Assembly (NCBI RefSeq): GCF_033001325.1
Contig: NZ_CP133111.1
Location: forward strand, 1,054,001-1,118,000
Direction: 5' to 3'
DNA: 64,000 bases
From: Rhodopseudomonas sp. BAL398
GTDB taxonomy: Bacteria > Pseudomonadota > Alphaproteobacteria > Rhizobiales > Xanthobacteraceae
Of this stretch, positions 8,977 to 17,160 are shown piece after piece. Each line of letters opens with the position of its first letter. The first letter of the stretch is position 1. The position numbers were made by a program, and so were the translations under genes. The notes under the pieces were generated by a model. That model was not told the origin of the DNA. It ran no database searches and saw only the letters and a program-made list of their open reading frames with translations.

Positions 8977-10824
8977 TCACCTTTGCTGGGTCGAGGGACG
9001 CTGCCACCAGGTCTCCGGGAGATAGCCGGTCAAAGCAGTTGCCTTGGGCCGTTCTATCCGATTCCATCGGGCGATCCATTGCTGTTGAATGCTGTAGAGC
9101 GGAACCCCGTAGAACCCCGAGATCAGCACCCGGTCGAGCGCGCGCACCGCCGACACGAAAGCCGGGCGCTCGCGGGCCTCCAGCATCGCGGCGATCATCA
9201 CGTCGATCGCCGGGTCGCGCGCCCCCATGTAGTTCCGGGTTCCCTTGGTGTCGGCCGATTCGGCGCCCCAGTAGAACGACTGCTCATTGCCGGGCGACAG
9301 CGACTGGTCCCAGCGGTTCTGGATCATGTCGAAATCGAAAGTGAGCCGGCGCTGATCGAACTGCACCGCGTCGACGGCGCGGACCGCGACCTTGATCCCG
9401 GCGCGCTTGAGACTGCCCGCATAGGCCAGCGCGATGCGTTCCTGGTCGCGGGTGCTCACCAGGATTTCGAAGGCCAGCGGCTGGCCGGTGTCGTGCCGGC
9501 GCATCACGGTGCCGTCGAGCTCGTAGCCGGCCTGCGCCAGCAAGGACAGCGCCTTGCGCAGCGCGTTGCGGTCGCGGCCCGAGCCATTGCTGACCGGCAG
9601 ATGGTAGCTGCCATCGACGATGTCCGGTCGCAGCCGCGACAGAAACGGTTTCAGCAGGGCGCGCTCGCGCTCATCCGCCGGCCGCCCATAGGCCGACAAT
9701 TCCGAGCCGGCGAAGTAACCGGCCGAACGCGTATAGAGCCCGAAGAAGTAGTTGCGGTTGATCCATTCGAAATCGAACAATTGCCGCAGCGCCTCGCGGA
9801 CGCGAATATCTGAGAACACCGGCCGCCTGGTGTTGAACACCAGAAACTCCGAGGGCTGCGGCAGCCCGGTGGTGATGGTGTCGCGGATCACCTCGCCGTC
9901 GCGGGCGGCGGGGAAATCATAGCCGCCGTGCCATCGCGACGGTTCGGTCTCGACCCGAAAATCATACAGGCCGCGCTTGAACGCCTCGAAATGCGCATTG
10001 GCCTCGCGAAAGTAATCGAGCCGGATCTCGTCGAAATTCCACAGCCCGCGATTGATCGGCAGGTCGCGGCCCCAGTAATCGGGGTTGCGGGTCAGCGTCA
10101 CGCTGGCGCCGGGCTTGACCGCGGTGACGCGATAGGGCCCGGAGCCGAGCGGCGGCGTCATCGTGGTTTCCTCGAAATGCGCGACGTCGACGGCGTGTTT
10201 CGGCAGCACCGGCATCAGCCCGAGGATCAGCGGCAGTTCGCGATCGGGCTCGCCGCCGAAATCGAACCGCACGGTGCGCTCGTCCAGTGCCTCGGCCTTG
10301 CTGACCTTGGCGTAGTACAGCCGGTGATTGGGCCGGCCCTTGTCGCGCAGCAACGCCCATGAGAACAGCACGTCCTCGGCAAGGACCGGCTGGCCGTCGG
10401 AGAACCGGGCAAGCGGGTTGATCCGGAAGGTGACATAGCTGCGGGCATCGTCGGTCTCGATGCTCTGCGCCAGCAATCCGTACAGCGTGAAGGCTTCGTC
10501 CTGGCCCCGCGTCATCAGGCTCTCGAGCACGAAGCCGCGGATCTGCGGAACCGCGATGCCCTGGACGATCAGCGGATTGAGACTGTCGAAGGTGCCGAGC
10601 ACGCCCTGGATCAGGCGGCCGCCTTTCGGGGCGTCCGGATTGACATAGGGCATTGCGGAAAAATTGGCGGGGAAAGCCGGCTCGCCGTGCATCGCGATGG
10701 CGTGAGCCGGCTGTGCCGCCGCGCATCTTGCCGCACTGCACCACGTACCGACAACAATACCGGCGCCGAGCGCGAGCCCAACGAGCCGCCGCCACAGAAG
10801 GTGGTTTGATTCGCCAAAGATCAC
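8977..10824 (-). CDS. Peptide-binding protein, YejA-like (ABC family 5)
   Basis: A 615-residue periplasmic solute-binding protein of the SBP_bac_5 family. The N terminus has a signal peptide (WRRLVGLALGAGIVVGTWCSAARCAAAQPAHA). The YejA-subfamily start HAIAMHGEPAFPANFSAMPY and NPDAPKGGRL follow, then GTFDSLNPLIVQG, FSDGQPVLAEDVLFSW and PLGSGPYRV. YejA-type proteins bind oligopeptides or peptide-like antibiotics such as microcin C. No YejB/E/F permease or ATPase genes are adjacent, so the cognate transporter must be elsewhere. The start is GTG at 10824. It heads a minus-strand cluster with the ANL-like and GGDEF-like genes. Confidence 0.87.
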   Translation of the reverse strand: MIFGESNHLLWRRLVGLALGAGIVVGTWCSAARCAAAQPAHAIAMHGEPAFPANFSAMPYVNPDAPKGGRLIQGVLGTFDSLNPLIVQGIAVPQIRGFVLESLMTRGQDEAFTLYGLLAQSIETDDARSYVTFRINPLARFSDGQPVLAEDVLFSWALLRDKGRPNHRLYYAKVSKAEALDERTVRFDFGGEPDRELPLILGLMPVLPKHAVDVAHFEETTMTPPLGSGPYRVTAVKPGASVTLTRNPDYWGRDLPINRGLWNFDEIRLDYFREANAHFEAFKRGLYDFRVETEPSRWHGGYDFPAARDGEVIRDTITTGLPQPSEFLVFNTRRPVFSDIRVREALRQLFDFEWINRNYFFGLYTRSAGYFAGSELSAYGRPADERERALLKPFLSRLRPDIVDGSYHLPVSNGSGRDRNALRKALSLLAQAGYELDGTVMRRHDTGQPLAFEILVSTRDQERIALAYAGSLKRAGIKVAVRAVDAVQFDQRRLTFDFDMIQNRWDQSLSPGNEQSFYWGAESADTKGTRNYMGARDPAIDVMIAAMLEARERPAFVSAVRALDRVLISGFYGVPLYSIQQQWIARWNRIERPKATALTGYLPETWWQRPSTQQR

Positions 10825-11053
10825 CCGATGATTCTATCACAATCGCCGTGAGCAGCTCACGACAACGACCCGGATGTGATGGTCGGCATTGATATTTTCA
10901 TCTGCCGTTGTATTGAAGGCGGTCGATTGACGTTGCTCGCAAGGCCTGTCACGTAACCGCCTCATTTGGCACCGAGATAGCCGCCAAACGGCCAGATGTC
11001 AGCTCCCGCGTCGCGGTTTGGGGTGTGCGACCGTTCAGAAAGGGTTCTCCGCA

Positions 11054-11770
11054 ATGAATTTCCGTAACTTGGTCGCGCCGGCCGTGCCGCGCGGGCGGGC
11101 TTTGGCCCTGCTGATGGCGGCGAGCGTCGCCGCTGTGACCGTGGTTTCCGCAGCGCAAGCCCAGGCACCCAAGGGCAAGGCCGCGCCGAAGGCTGCCGCG
11201 CCCGCCGCTCCCGCCGCCACGCCGCCGGAGCAGCAGGTTCAGCTGATTTACGCGCCTTGGACCAAATTCTGCCTGAAGGGGCAGGACGCCAAGGCCAAGC
11301 AGGTTTGCTTCACCGGCAAGGACGGCCGCATCGAATCCGGCCAGCCGGTGATCGCAGCGGTGATCATCGAGCCGGAAGGCGAGGCCAAGAAGATCCTGCG
11401 CGTCACGCTGCCGCTCGGCATGCAGCTGGTGCACGGAACCCGGGTGATCGTCGACAGCAACCCGCCGATGCAGAGCCCCTATGTGATCTGCTTCGCCAAT
11501 GGCTGCATGTCGGACTACGACGTCACCCCGGAATTGCTGACCCAGCTGAAGAAGGGCCAGAACTTGATCGTGCAGGCGATCAATTCCAACGGCGCGCCGT
11601 TGACGCTGCCGCTGCCGCTGGCGGAATTCGCCAAGGCCTATGACGGTCCGCCGACCGACCCCAAGCAGTTCGAAGAAACCCAGAAGAAGCTGCAGGAAGA
11701 ATTGCAGAAGCGGGCGGAAGAGCAGCGCAAGAAGCTGGAAGCCCAGGCCCCCGCCGCGCCGGCGAAATAA
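11054..11770 (+). CDS. Invasion-associated locus B (IalB) family secreted protein
   Basis: A 238-residue exported protein. An N-terminal signal peptide (ending near AQAQA) is followed by an Ala/Pro/Lys-rich linker and an IalB-like domain beginning IYAPWTKFCLKG. Paired cysteines occur in TKFCLKG, KQVCFTG, PYVICFANGCMSDYD. The C terminus (about the last 45 residues) is rich in Glu, Lys and Gln, reads like a coiled coil (EETQKKLQEELQKRAEEQRK), and ends in Ala/Pro. IalB was named for erythrocyte invasion in Bartonella; in soil relatives its role is unknown. The start at 11054 has AAAGGG upstream; a TTG 36 bases earlier is less likely. Confidence 0.85.
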   Translation: MNFRNLVAPAVPRGRALALLMAASVAAVTVVSAAQAQAPKGKAAPKAAAPAAPAATPPEQQVQLIYAPWTKFCLKGQDAKAKQVCFTGKDGRIESGQPVIAAVIIEPEGEAKKILRVTLPLGMQLVHGTRVIVDSNPPMQSPYVICFANGCMSDYDVTPELLTQLKKGQNLIVQAINSNGAPLTLPLPLAEFAKAYDGPPTDPKQFEETQKKLQEELQKRAEEQRKKLEAQAPAAPAK

Positions 11771-11822
11771 TCGGCAGCCGGCAATCAGACAAGCCGGCCA
11801 ATCAGACAATTAGCCAATCGAA

Positions 11823-11848
11823 AAGGGCGCTCCGAAAGGGGCGCCCTT
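11823..11848. terminator. Hairpin terminator between ialB-like gene and hspQ
   Basis: Perfect 8-bp stem AAGGGCGC / GCGCCCTT with a 10-base loop, between two convergent genes. Read on the minus strand the stem ends in CCCTTTT, so it fits best as the hspQ terminator; it may act in both directions. Confidence 0.7.
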
Positions 11849-11905
11849 GATGGTTTGGGGTGATGCCGGAAGCCGGGCGGACGCTGTCCGATGCCGGCGT
11901 CGCGA

Positions 11906-12238
11906 TCAATTCAGCGACGGATTGCGCGGCCGATAGCCGCCGGCCTTGTCCTTGACGAAGATCTCGGCGACCTGCGAATGGCGGACCGGCTCGCCGGTCT
12001 CGTCCGGCACCAGGTTCTGCTCGGAAACATAGGCGACGTATTCGGAGTCAGAATTCTCGGCCAGCAGGTGATAGAACGGCTGGTCCTTGTGCGGCCGCAC
12101 CTCTTCGGGGATCGACAGCCACCATTCCTCAGTGTTGTTGAACTCCGGATCAATATCGAAAATCACCCCGCGGAACGAGAAGATCCGGTGGCGGACGATC
12201 TGCCCAATCTGAAATTTGGCTGTGCTCGTCTTAATCAT
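11906..12238 (-). CDS. hspQ: Heat shock protein HspQ
   Basis: A 110-residue protein of the HspQ/YccV (hemimethylated DNA-binding-like) family. In enterobacteria it is a heat-induced specificity factor that enhances Lon proteolysis. Family features are KFQIGQIVRHRIFSFRGVIFD, DPEFNNTEEWW, KDQPFYHLLAEN and AYVSEQNLVPDETGEPV. Length is typical. It is a single gene, divergent from the AEC transporter gene with 121 bases between the starts, and followed by the hairpin at 11823-11848. Confidence 0.93.
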   Translation of the reverse strand: MIKTSTAKFQIGQIVRHRIFSFRGVIFDIDPEFNNTEEWWLSIPEEVRPHKDQPFYHLLAENSDSEYVAYVSEQNLVPDETGEPVRHSQVAEIFVKDKAGGYRPRNPSLN

Positions 12239-12359
12239 TCAAATCGCATAGACCAGGATCGTGCCCGATGCTAGTGCCAAGCGGACGATTGCTGCGCGAA
12301 GGGCTCCCTTGGCGTGTCCCGGTCAATGGCCAACAATTCAATAATAACAACGCCTTCGC

Positions 12360-13310
12360 ATGATCGACATCCTCAATCTGGCGCTCCCCTATTTTGGTCT
12401 GATCTTTGTCGGCTTTGCCTGCGGACGCTGGAAGCGGCTGCCGGAGAACGGCCTGGCCTGGATGAATTTTTTCCTGCTCTACGTCTCGCTGCCGGCGCTG
12501 TTCTTCCGAATCATGTCGAAGACGCCGTTCGAGGAATTGAACAACCTGCCATTCGTGCTGGCGACCACGCTGGCCACGATGCTGGCGTTCGGGCTCTCCG
12601 CGCTGGTCGGGCGGCTGCTCGGCAAGCTGTCGATTCGCGACGCGACGATGGCCGGGCTGGCCGGCGGTTACGGCAATATCGGCTATATGGGGCCGGGGCT
12701 GGCGCTGGCGGTGCTCGGCGCCAAGGCGGCGGTGCCGACCGCGCTGATCTTCTGCTTCGACAGCATCTTCCTGTTTTCGATCGTGCCGCTGGTCATGGCG
12801 CTGACCTCGGGGACCAAGCGGCCGTTGCTGCCGACCATCGCCATGGTGGTGCGCGAGATCGTGCTGCATCCGCTGATCGTCGCGGCCTATTGCGGCGCGC
12901 TGGCGGCGGCGCTGCATCTCAAGCTGCCGGTCGCGGTGGACGGCATGCTGCTATTCCTGCAGAACGCCGCGGCGCCGGTGGCGCTATTCGTGCTCGGCGT
13001 CACCGTGGCGCTGCGCCCGTTCGGCCGGGTGCCGTGGGAGGTGCCGGGCATCGTGGTGGTGAAACTGCTGCTGCATCCGCTGTTGGTGTTCGGCCTGCTG
13101 CTGCTGTTCGGGCCGTTCACGCCGGAATGGGCCGCCACCGCGCTGCTGATGGCGTCACTGCCGCCGGCGCTGAACGTGTTCGTGATCGCCCGGCAATACA
13201 ACACCTGGGTCGAGCCGGCCTCGGTCGCGGTGCTGATCGGCACCTTCGTCTCGGTGCTCAGCTTGACCACGGTGATGTGGCTGATCAGCACCGGCCAGAT
13301 CGCATTCTGA
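12360..13310 (+). CDS. AEC-family (auxin efflux carrier) membrane transporter
   Basis: A 316-residue inner-membrane protein with about ten hydrophobic segments split into two halves. Recognisable features are LNLALPYFGLIFVGFACGRW at the start, GGYGNIGYMGPGL in the middle and ASLPPALNVFVIARQY near the C-terminal half, where bacterial AEC (malonate/malate permease-like) proteins carry their conserved crossover helices. Substrate cannot be read from the sequence; organic acids are typical of the family. It is convergent with the UbiH-family gene, 17 bases away. Confidence 0.88.
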   Translation: MIDILNLALPYFGLIFVGFACGRWKRLPENGLAWMNFFLLYVSLPALFFRIMSKTPFEELNNLPFVLATTLATMLAFGLSALVGRLLGKLSIRDATMAGLAGGYGNIGYMGPGLALAVLGAKAAVPTALIFCFDSIFLFSIVPLVMALTSGTKRPLLPTIAMVVREIVLHPLIVAAYCGALAAALHLKLPVAVDGMLLFLQNAAAPVALFVLGVTVALRPFGRVPWEVPGIVVVKLLLHPLLVFGLLLLFGPFTPEWAATALLMASLPPALNVFVIARQYNTWVEPASVAVLIGTFVSVLSLTTVMWLISTGQIAF

Positions 13311-13327
13311 GCGGCGTCAGATCGCGC

Positions 13328-14521
13328 TCAGAGCGATCGCCATGACGGCGACAATCCCTCGCGCATCGCCAGCCGCCGCAGCGGACCCAGCGCGCCGATC
13401 AGATGCATGCCGATCGCGCGCGCCGCCTGCGCCGGCAACAGATCGCTGAGCAGCGAGCGGTTGGCGACGTCGATGGCGAAGGTGCGGCTGGCGACGTCGC
13501 CGCGGCGGGCCCTCTCGAAATTCGCCAGCACATCGGCGCCGCCCAGATCCTTGCCGTTCTCCAGCGCATCGCGGACGATCTCGGCGATATCGCCGGCGTC
13601 GCGCAAACCCATGTTCAACCCCTGGGCGCCGATCGGCGGCACCACATGGGCGGCTTCGCCGACCAGCGCGATCCGCGCTTGCGCGAAATGCCTGGGCTTT
13701 TCGATCGCCAGCGGAAACAGATTGCGGCCGGGCGCGACACTGACGCGGCCGAAAATCGAATGCGACTGCCGCTCGGCTGCGGCCGACAAGTCGTCATCGC
13801 CAAGCGCCATCAGCCGTTGCGCTTCACTCGGCGCCGCGACCCAGACCACGCTCATGCGCTTGCCGGGCAACGGCACGAACACGCAGGGGCCCTGGGCGGT
13901 GTGGAATTCGGTCGACATGTTCTGATGCGGCCGCGCGACCGCGACGTTGAAGGTCAGCGCCGACTGATCGAGCGCGCGGCTCTTGACCTCGATCCCGGCG
14001 GCCTGCCGGCATCGCGAATTGCGCCCATCGGCGCCGACCAATAGCTGCGCCGACAATGACTGCCCCTGCGCGGTGCGCACCACGGCCTCGGTCTCGTCGG
14101 GAATGATCGCCTCGGCCTCGTCGTCGATGCGGACCAGATTGGACAATTCGGCGGCGCGCTCCTCGAGCGCGATCAGCAGCGTGCGGTTTTCGATATTGTA
14201 GCCGAACGCGTCCATCCCGATCTCGGCCGAGACGAAGCGCACTTCCGGGGCGCGGATCAACCGCCCAGTGTCGTCGACCAGACGCATCACCCGCAGCGCC
14301 GCCGCCTTGCCGGAGCAGCGGCGCCAGACGTCGAGCCGATCGAGCAGGTCGACCGAATCGCCAAGCAAGGCGGTGGTGCGGTTGTCGGCATAGGGCAGGC
14401 GCTTGGCCACCAAAGCGGTGCGGGCGCCGGCGGTGGCCAAGGCGATCGCCGCGGTGAGGCCGGCCGGGCCGCCGCCGACCACGATGACGTCGAAAATCTC
14501 AGGCTGCGCAATCTGGTTCAT
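13328..14521 (-). CDS. UbiH/UbiF-family FAD-dependent hydroxylase
   Basis: A 397-residue flavoprotein monooxygenase of the UbiH/UbiF/VisC/COQ6 family, which hydroxylates the ubiquinone ring in the aerobic pathway. It has the N-terminal FAD-binding GGGPAGLTAA, the DG motif LLVGADGRNS, and the second FAD motif as ALVGEAAHVVPPIGAQGLNMGLRDAG (GEAAH where GDAAH is usual). The ATG at 14521 places the Rossmann motif about 14 residues from the N terminus, as in relatives; a longer frame to 14566 adds only a proline/glycine-rich stretch. Which ring position it hydroxylates cannot be told. Divergent from pcs. Confidence 0.87.
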   Translation of the reverse strand: MNQIAQPEIFDVIVVGGGPAGLTAAIALATAGARTALVAKRLPYADNRTTALLGDSVDLLDRLDVWRRCSGKAAALRVMRLVDDTGRLIRAPEVRFVSAEIGMDAFGYNIENRTLLIALEERAAELSNLVRIDDEAEAIIPDETEAVVRTAQGQSLSAQLLVGADGRNSRCRQAAGIEVKSRALDQSALTFNVAVARPHQNMSTEFHTAQGPCVFVPLPGKRMSVVWVAAPSEAQRLMALGDDDLSAAAERQSHSIFGRVSVAPGRNLFPLAIEKPRHFAQARIALVGEAAHVVPPIGAQGLNMGLRDAGDIAEIVRDALENGKDLGGADVLANFERARRGDVASRTFAIDVANRSLLSDLLPAQAARAIGMHLIGALGPLRRLAMREGLSPSWRSL

Positions 14522-14616
14522 GTGGGGACAATTGACGTCGCCGCCGGGTTTTTCAAGCCCGAACAAAGAGATTAACGTTGCCGGCGGTTGCGCGGCCGAA
14601 GGCCATAAGCAGCGAC

Positions 14617-15390
14617 ATGAAAAATCAGGGATTTCCTGATAACACAGCGGCCGACATGACCCCTTTGGACCAGCCCGAACCCAAGCAAGCCTCCCGCGCC
14701 GCGCGCGCCGCCGCGTTTTCGGTGCATCTGCTCACCGCGACCGGCGCCGGCATCGCGCTGATCTCGCTGTTGGAGGCGGTGCGCCAGCACTGGGCCGCGA
14801 TGTTCGTCTGGCTCGGCGTCGCGCTGCTGATCGACGCGCTCGACGGGCCGATCGCCAGGCGGCTCGACGTCCGGCGGGTGCAGCCCGACTGGTCCGGCGA
14901 CGTGCTCGATCTGGTGGTCGATTTCGTCACCTATGTGTTCGTGCCGGCCTATGCGATCACCGCCAGCGGCCTGCTGTTGCCGGTGGCGGCGCCGGTGCTG
15001 GGCGCGGGCATCGTCATCAGCGGCGCACTGTACTTCGCCGATCGGCGAATGAAGACGCCGGACAATCATTTCCGCGGCTTTCCGGCGCTGTGGAACGCGG
15101 CGGCGTTCTACCTGTTCCTGCTGCATCCGCCGGCGGCGCTGGCGAGCCTCGTCGTCGCCGCTCTGATCGTGCTGACCTTCGTGCCGTTCCATGTCATCCA
15201 TCCGGTGCGGGTGGTCCGCTTCCGGGGGCTCAACCTGGCGCTGATCGGGATCTGGGCCGGGCTTGCGATCATCGCGGTGGTCGAGGATTTCGTGGTGCCG
15301 CTGCCGGTGACCATCGGGCTGTGCGCGATCGCGCTGTATATCGTCGGTGCCGATGCGGTGATCCGATTGCTGAAATTGACTCGCGCGTAA
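14617..15390 (+). CDS. pcs: Phosphatidylcholine synthase Pcs
   Basis: A 257-residue integral membrane CDP-alcohol phosphatidyltransferase. Pcs condenses choline directly with CDP-diacylglycerol to make phosphatidylcholine, a pathway typical of rhizobia and relatives. The signature starts at DGPIAR and ends GDVLDLVVD, i.e. DGxxAR-x12-GxxxDxxxD; the long 12-residue spacer distinguishes Pcs from most other CDP-alcohol transferases. About eight hydrophobic segments are visible. The start is placed at ATG 14617; ATG 14656 is an alternative that drops a polar tail. It is divergent from the UbiH-family gene by 95 bases. Confidence 0.93.
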   Translation: MKNQGFPDNTAADMTPLDQPEPKQASRAARAAAFSVHLLTATGAGIALISLLEAVRQHWAAMFVWLGVALLIDALDGPIARRLDVRRVQPDWSGDVLDLVVDFVTYVFVPAYAITASGLLLPVAAPVLGAGIVISGALYFADRRMKTPDNHFRGFPALWNAAAFYLFLLHPPAALASLVVAALIVLTFVPFHVIHPVRVVRFRGLNLALIGIWAGLAIIAVVEDFVVPLPVTIGLCAIALYIVGADAVIRLLKLTRA

Positions 15391-15508
15391 CCCGGCAGCG
15401 CAATCGCGGCAAAGCCGGCTGGGCGCAGGCCCGGCGCGGCCGCGATCCGGTTGACAATGCGGCGGCGATAGCTTTCGCTGCCTTCGAAAATATCAATGGG
15501 AGTCGACG

Positions 15509-16483
15509 ATGACGAAGGCCGTGCGGGTTCACAAGGTGGGGGGACCGGAAGCGCTGGTCTATGAATCGGTCGACGTTCCGGCGCCCGGCGACGGCGAAGT
15601 CCGGATCCGGCAGCACGCGGTCGGCCTGAACTTCATCGACGTCTATTTTCGCACCGGACTCTACAAGGCGCCGACGATGCCGTTCATCGCCGGCAACGAG
15701 GCCGCGGGCGAAGTCGTCGCGGTCGGGCCCCATGTCACCAATTTCCATCCCGGCGATCGCGTCGCCTATTACTACAATCTCGGCGGCTACGCCACCGAAC
15801 GCAACATTCCGGCCGACAAGCTGGTCAAGCTGCCCGACCACATCACCTATGAGCAGGGCGCCGTGCTGATGCTCAAGGGATTGACGGTGTGGTACCTGCT
15901 GCACAAGACCTTCAAGGTCGAGCCCGGCCATCGCGTGCTGATCCACGCCGCGGCCGGCGGCATCGGGTTGTTGGCCTGTCAGTGGGCGAAGGCGCTCGGC
16001 GCCCATGTGATCGGCACCGTCGGCTCCAAGGCCAAGGCCGATCTGGCACTGGCTAATGGTTGCGATCACGTCATCCTCTATAATGACGAAGACTTCGTCG
16101 CCCGCGTCAAGCAGATCAGCCGCAACGAATTGTGCGACGTGGTCTATGACGGCGTCGGCAAGACCACCTTTCCGGGCTCGCTGTCCTGCATCAAGCCGCG
16201 TGGGCTGTTCGTCAGCTTCGGCAACGCCTCGGGGCCGGTGCCGCCCTTCGCGCTGACCGAACTCAACAATCACGGCTCGCTGTTCGCGACCCGGCCGAAA
16301 TTGAACGATTATATCGGCACCAGAAAGGAACTGATCGAGGGCGCCGACGCGCTGTTCTCGGCGGTGATCGACGGCCACCTGCACGTGCCGATCAATCACG
16401 CTTACGCGCTGAAGGACGCGGCCAAGGCGCATGCCGATCTGGAAGGCCGGCTGACGACGGGCGCGTCGATCCTCAAGCCCTAG
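15509..16483 (+). CDS. NADPH:quinone oxidoreductase (zeta-crystallin type)
   Basis: A 324-residue MDR-superfamily reductase of the Qor type. The GroES-like N-terminal half begins MTKAVRVHKVGGPEALVYES and contains FIDVYFRTGLY. The cofactor domain has HAAAGGIGLLACQWAKALGA, the AAxGGxG motif of NADPH-dependent quinone reductases. No structural or catalytic zinc cysteine cluster is seen, as expected for this subfamily. GGGAG stands seven bases before the ATG. It is probably monocistronic, 118 bases after pcs. Confidence 0.9.
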   Translation: MTKAVRVHKVGGPEALVYESVDVPAPGDGEVRIRQHAVGLNFIDVYFRTGLYKAPTMPFIAGNEAAGEVVAVGPHVTNFHPGDRVAYYYNLGGYATERNIPADKLVKLPDHITYEQGAVLMLKGLTVWYLLHKTFKVEPGHRVLIHAAAGGIGLLACQWAKALGAHVIGTVGSKAKADLALANGCDHVILYNDEDFVARVKQISRNELCDVVYDGVGKTTFPGSLSCIKPRGLFVSFGNASGPVPPFALTELNNHGSLFATRPKLNDYIGTRKELIEGADALFSAVIDGHLHVPINHAYALKDAAKAHADLEGRLTTGASILKP

Positions 16484-16535
16484 CGGTCTGGGCGCTGGAC
16501 CAGCCCATGGCGGGCATATTGCGCCGAGCGGAAAA

Positions 16536-16557
16536 CCGTTGCGACTCCCCGCAACGG
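16536..16557 (-). terminator. Rho-independent terminator of the caspase operon
   Basis: Perfect 8-bp stem CCGTTGCG / CGCAACGG with a 6-base loop. On the minus strand it is followed directly by TTTT. It lies 66 bases beyond the stop of the minus-strand gene at 16624-17130. Confidence 0.75.
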
Positions 16558-16623
16558 ATACTGCGATCCGGCATGGACGGCATCAGGGCTTAATCCAGGC
16601 CCATCGATAAACAGGAGTCGCAA

Positions 16624-17130
16624 TTACTGCTTCGTGGAGGTCCAGCGTCCGCTGCATCCGTCCGAACGCCGGAAGGTGCCCGAACCGCTGCGACCGGACA
16701 CGTGGCCGGAACTGATAATGGTGATGCCTTGGTAATTGCCGACGGTTTTCGCGGAGCCGTTGGCGCTGACCGTTCCGGAGACGCCTTGGCCGATAACTCT
16801 CCCGCTGCTGACGACGACAGCACTCGTGGACGTACCTCCGCAGCCGACGGAGACGACGGCCCATGCACCGTCGAAACTGCCGCGACCGCTTCCACCGTTG
16901 CGGGAAGTGGCTCGGTGCGGCTTTTCCCTTTTCGGCTTGCTTCGTCGCGCGGCTCGCTCGGTGTCGACCGACCTTGGCGCCTGGCGTGAGCCGGAGAGGG
17001 ATTTGTCATCATTGCCGATGCGGCCGCCGGCACTGCCGGATTGGGCCAGCGCGGCAAGCGGAACCATTGCGGCCAGGGAGGCCCAGAGCAGGGCGATTTT
17101 CGTGGCGTATCGAAGGGCCGTTCGCGTCAT
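16624..17130 (-). CDS. Small exported protein of unknown function
   Basis: A 168-residue protein. An N-terminal signal peptide (TALRYATKIALLWASLAAMVPLAALAQ) is followed by a basic, serine-rich linker with KPKREKPHR. A C-terminal domain of about 85 residues (from GSFDGAWAVVSVGCGG to CSGRWTSTK) is rich in Gly, Ser, Thr and Val, with W, two cysteines and alternating hydrophobic residues suggesting beta strands. Similar FDGxW...GSGxW/CxGxW domains occur in exported rhizobial proteins, but no function is known. It lies 30 bases after the caspase-like gene on the same strand, so it is probably co-transcribed and may work with it. Confidence 0.7.
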   Translation of the reverse strand: MTRTALRYATKIALLWASLAAMVPLAALAQSGSAGGRIGNDDKSLSGSRQAPRSVDTERAARRSKPKREKPHRATSRNGGSGRGSFDGAWAVVSVGCGGTSTSAVVVSSGRVIGQGVSGTVSANGSAKTVGNYQGITIISSGHVSGRSGSGTFRRSDGCSGRWTSTKQ

Positions 17131-17160
17131 CGCCTGCTCCCGAATAACTGGATTTGAAAT

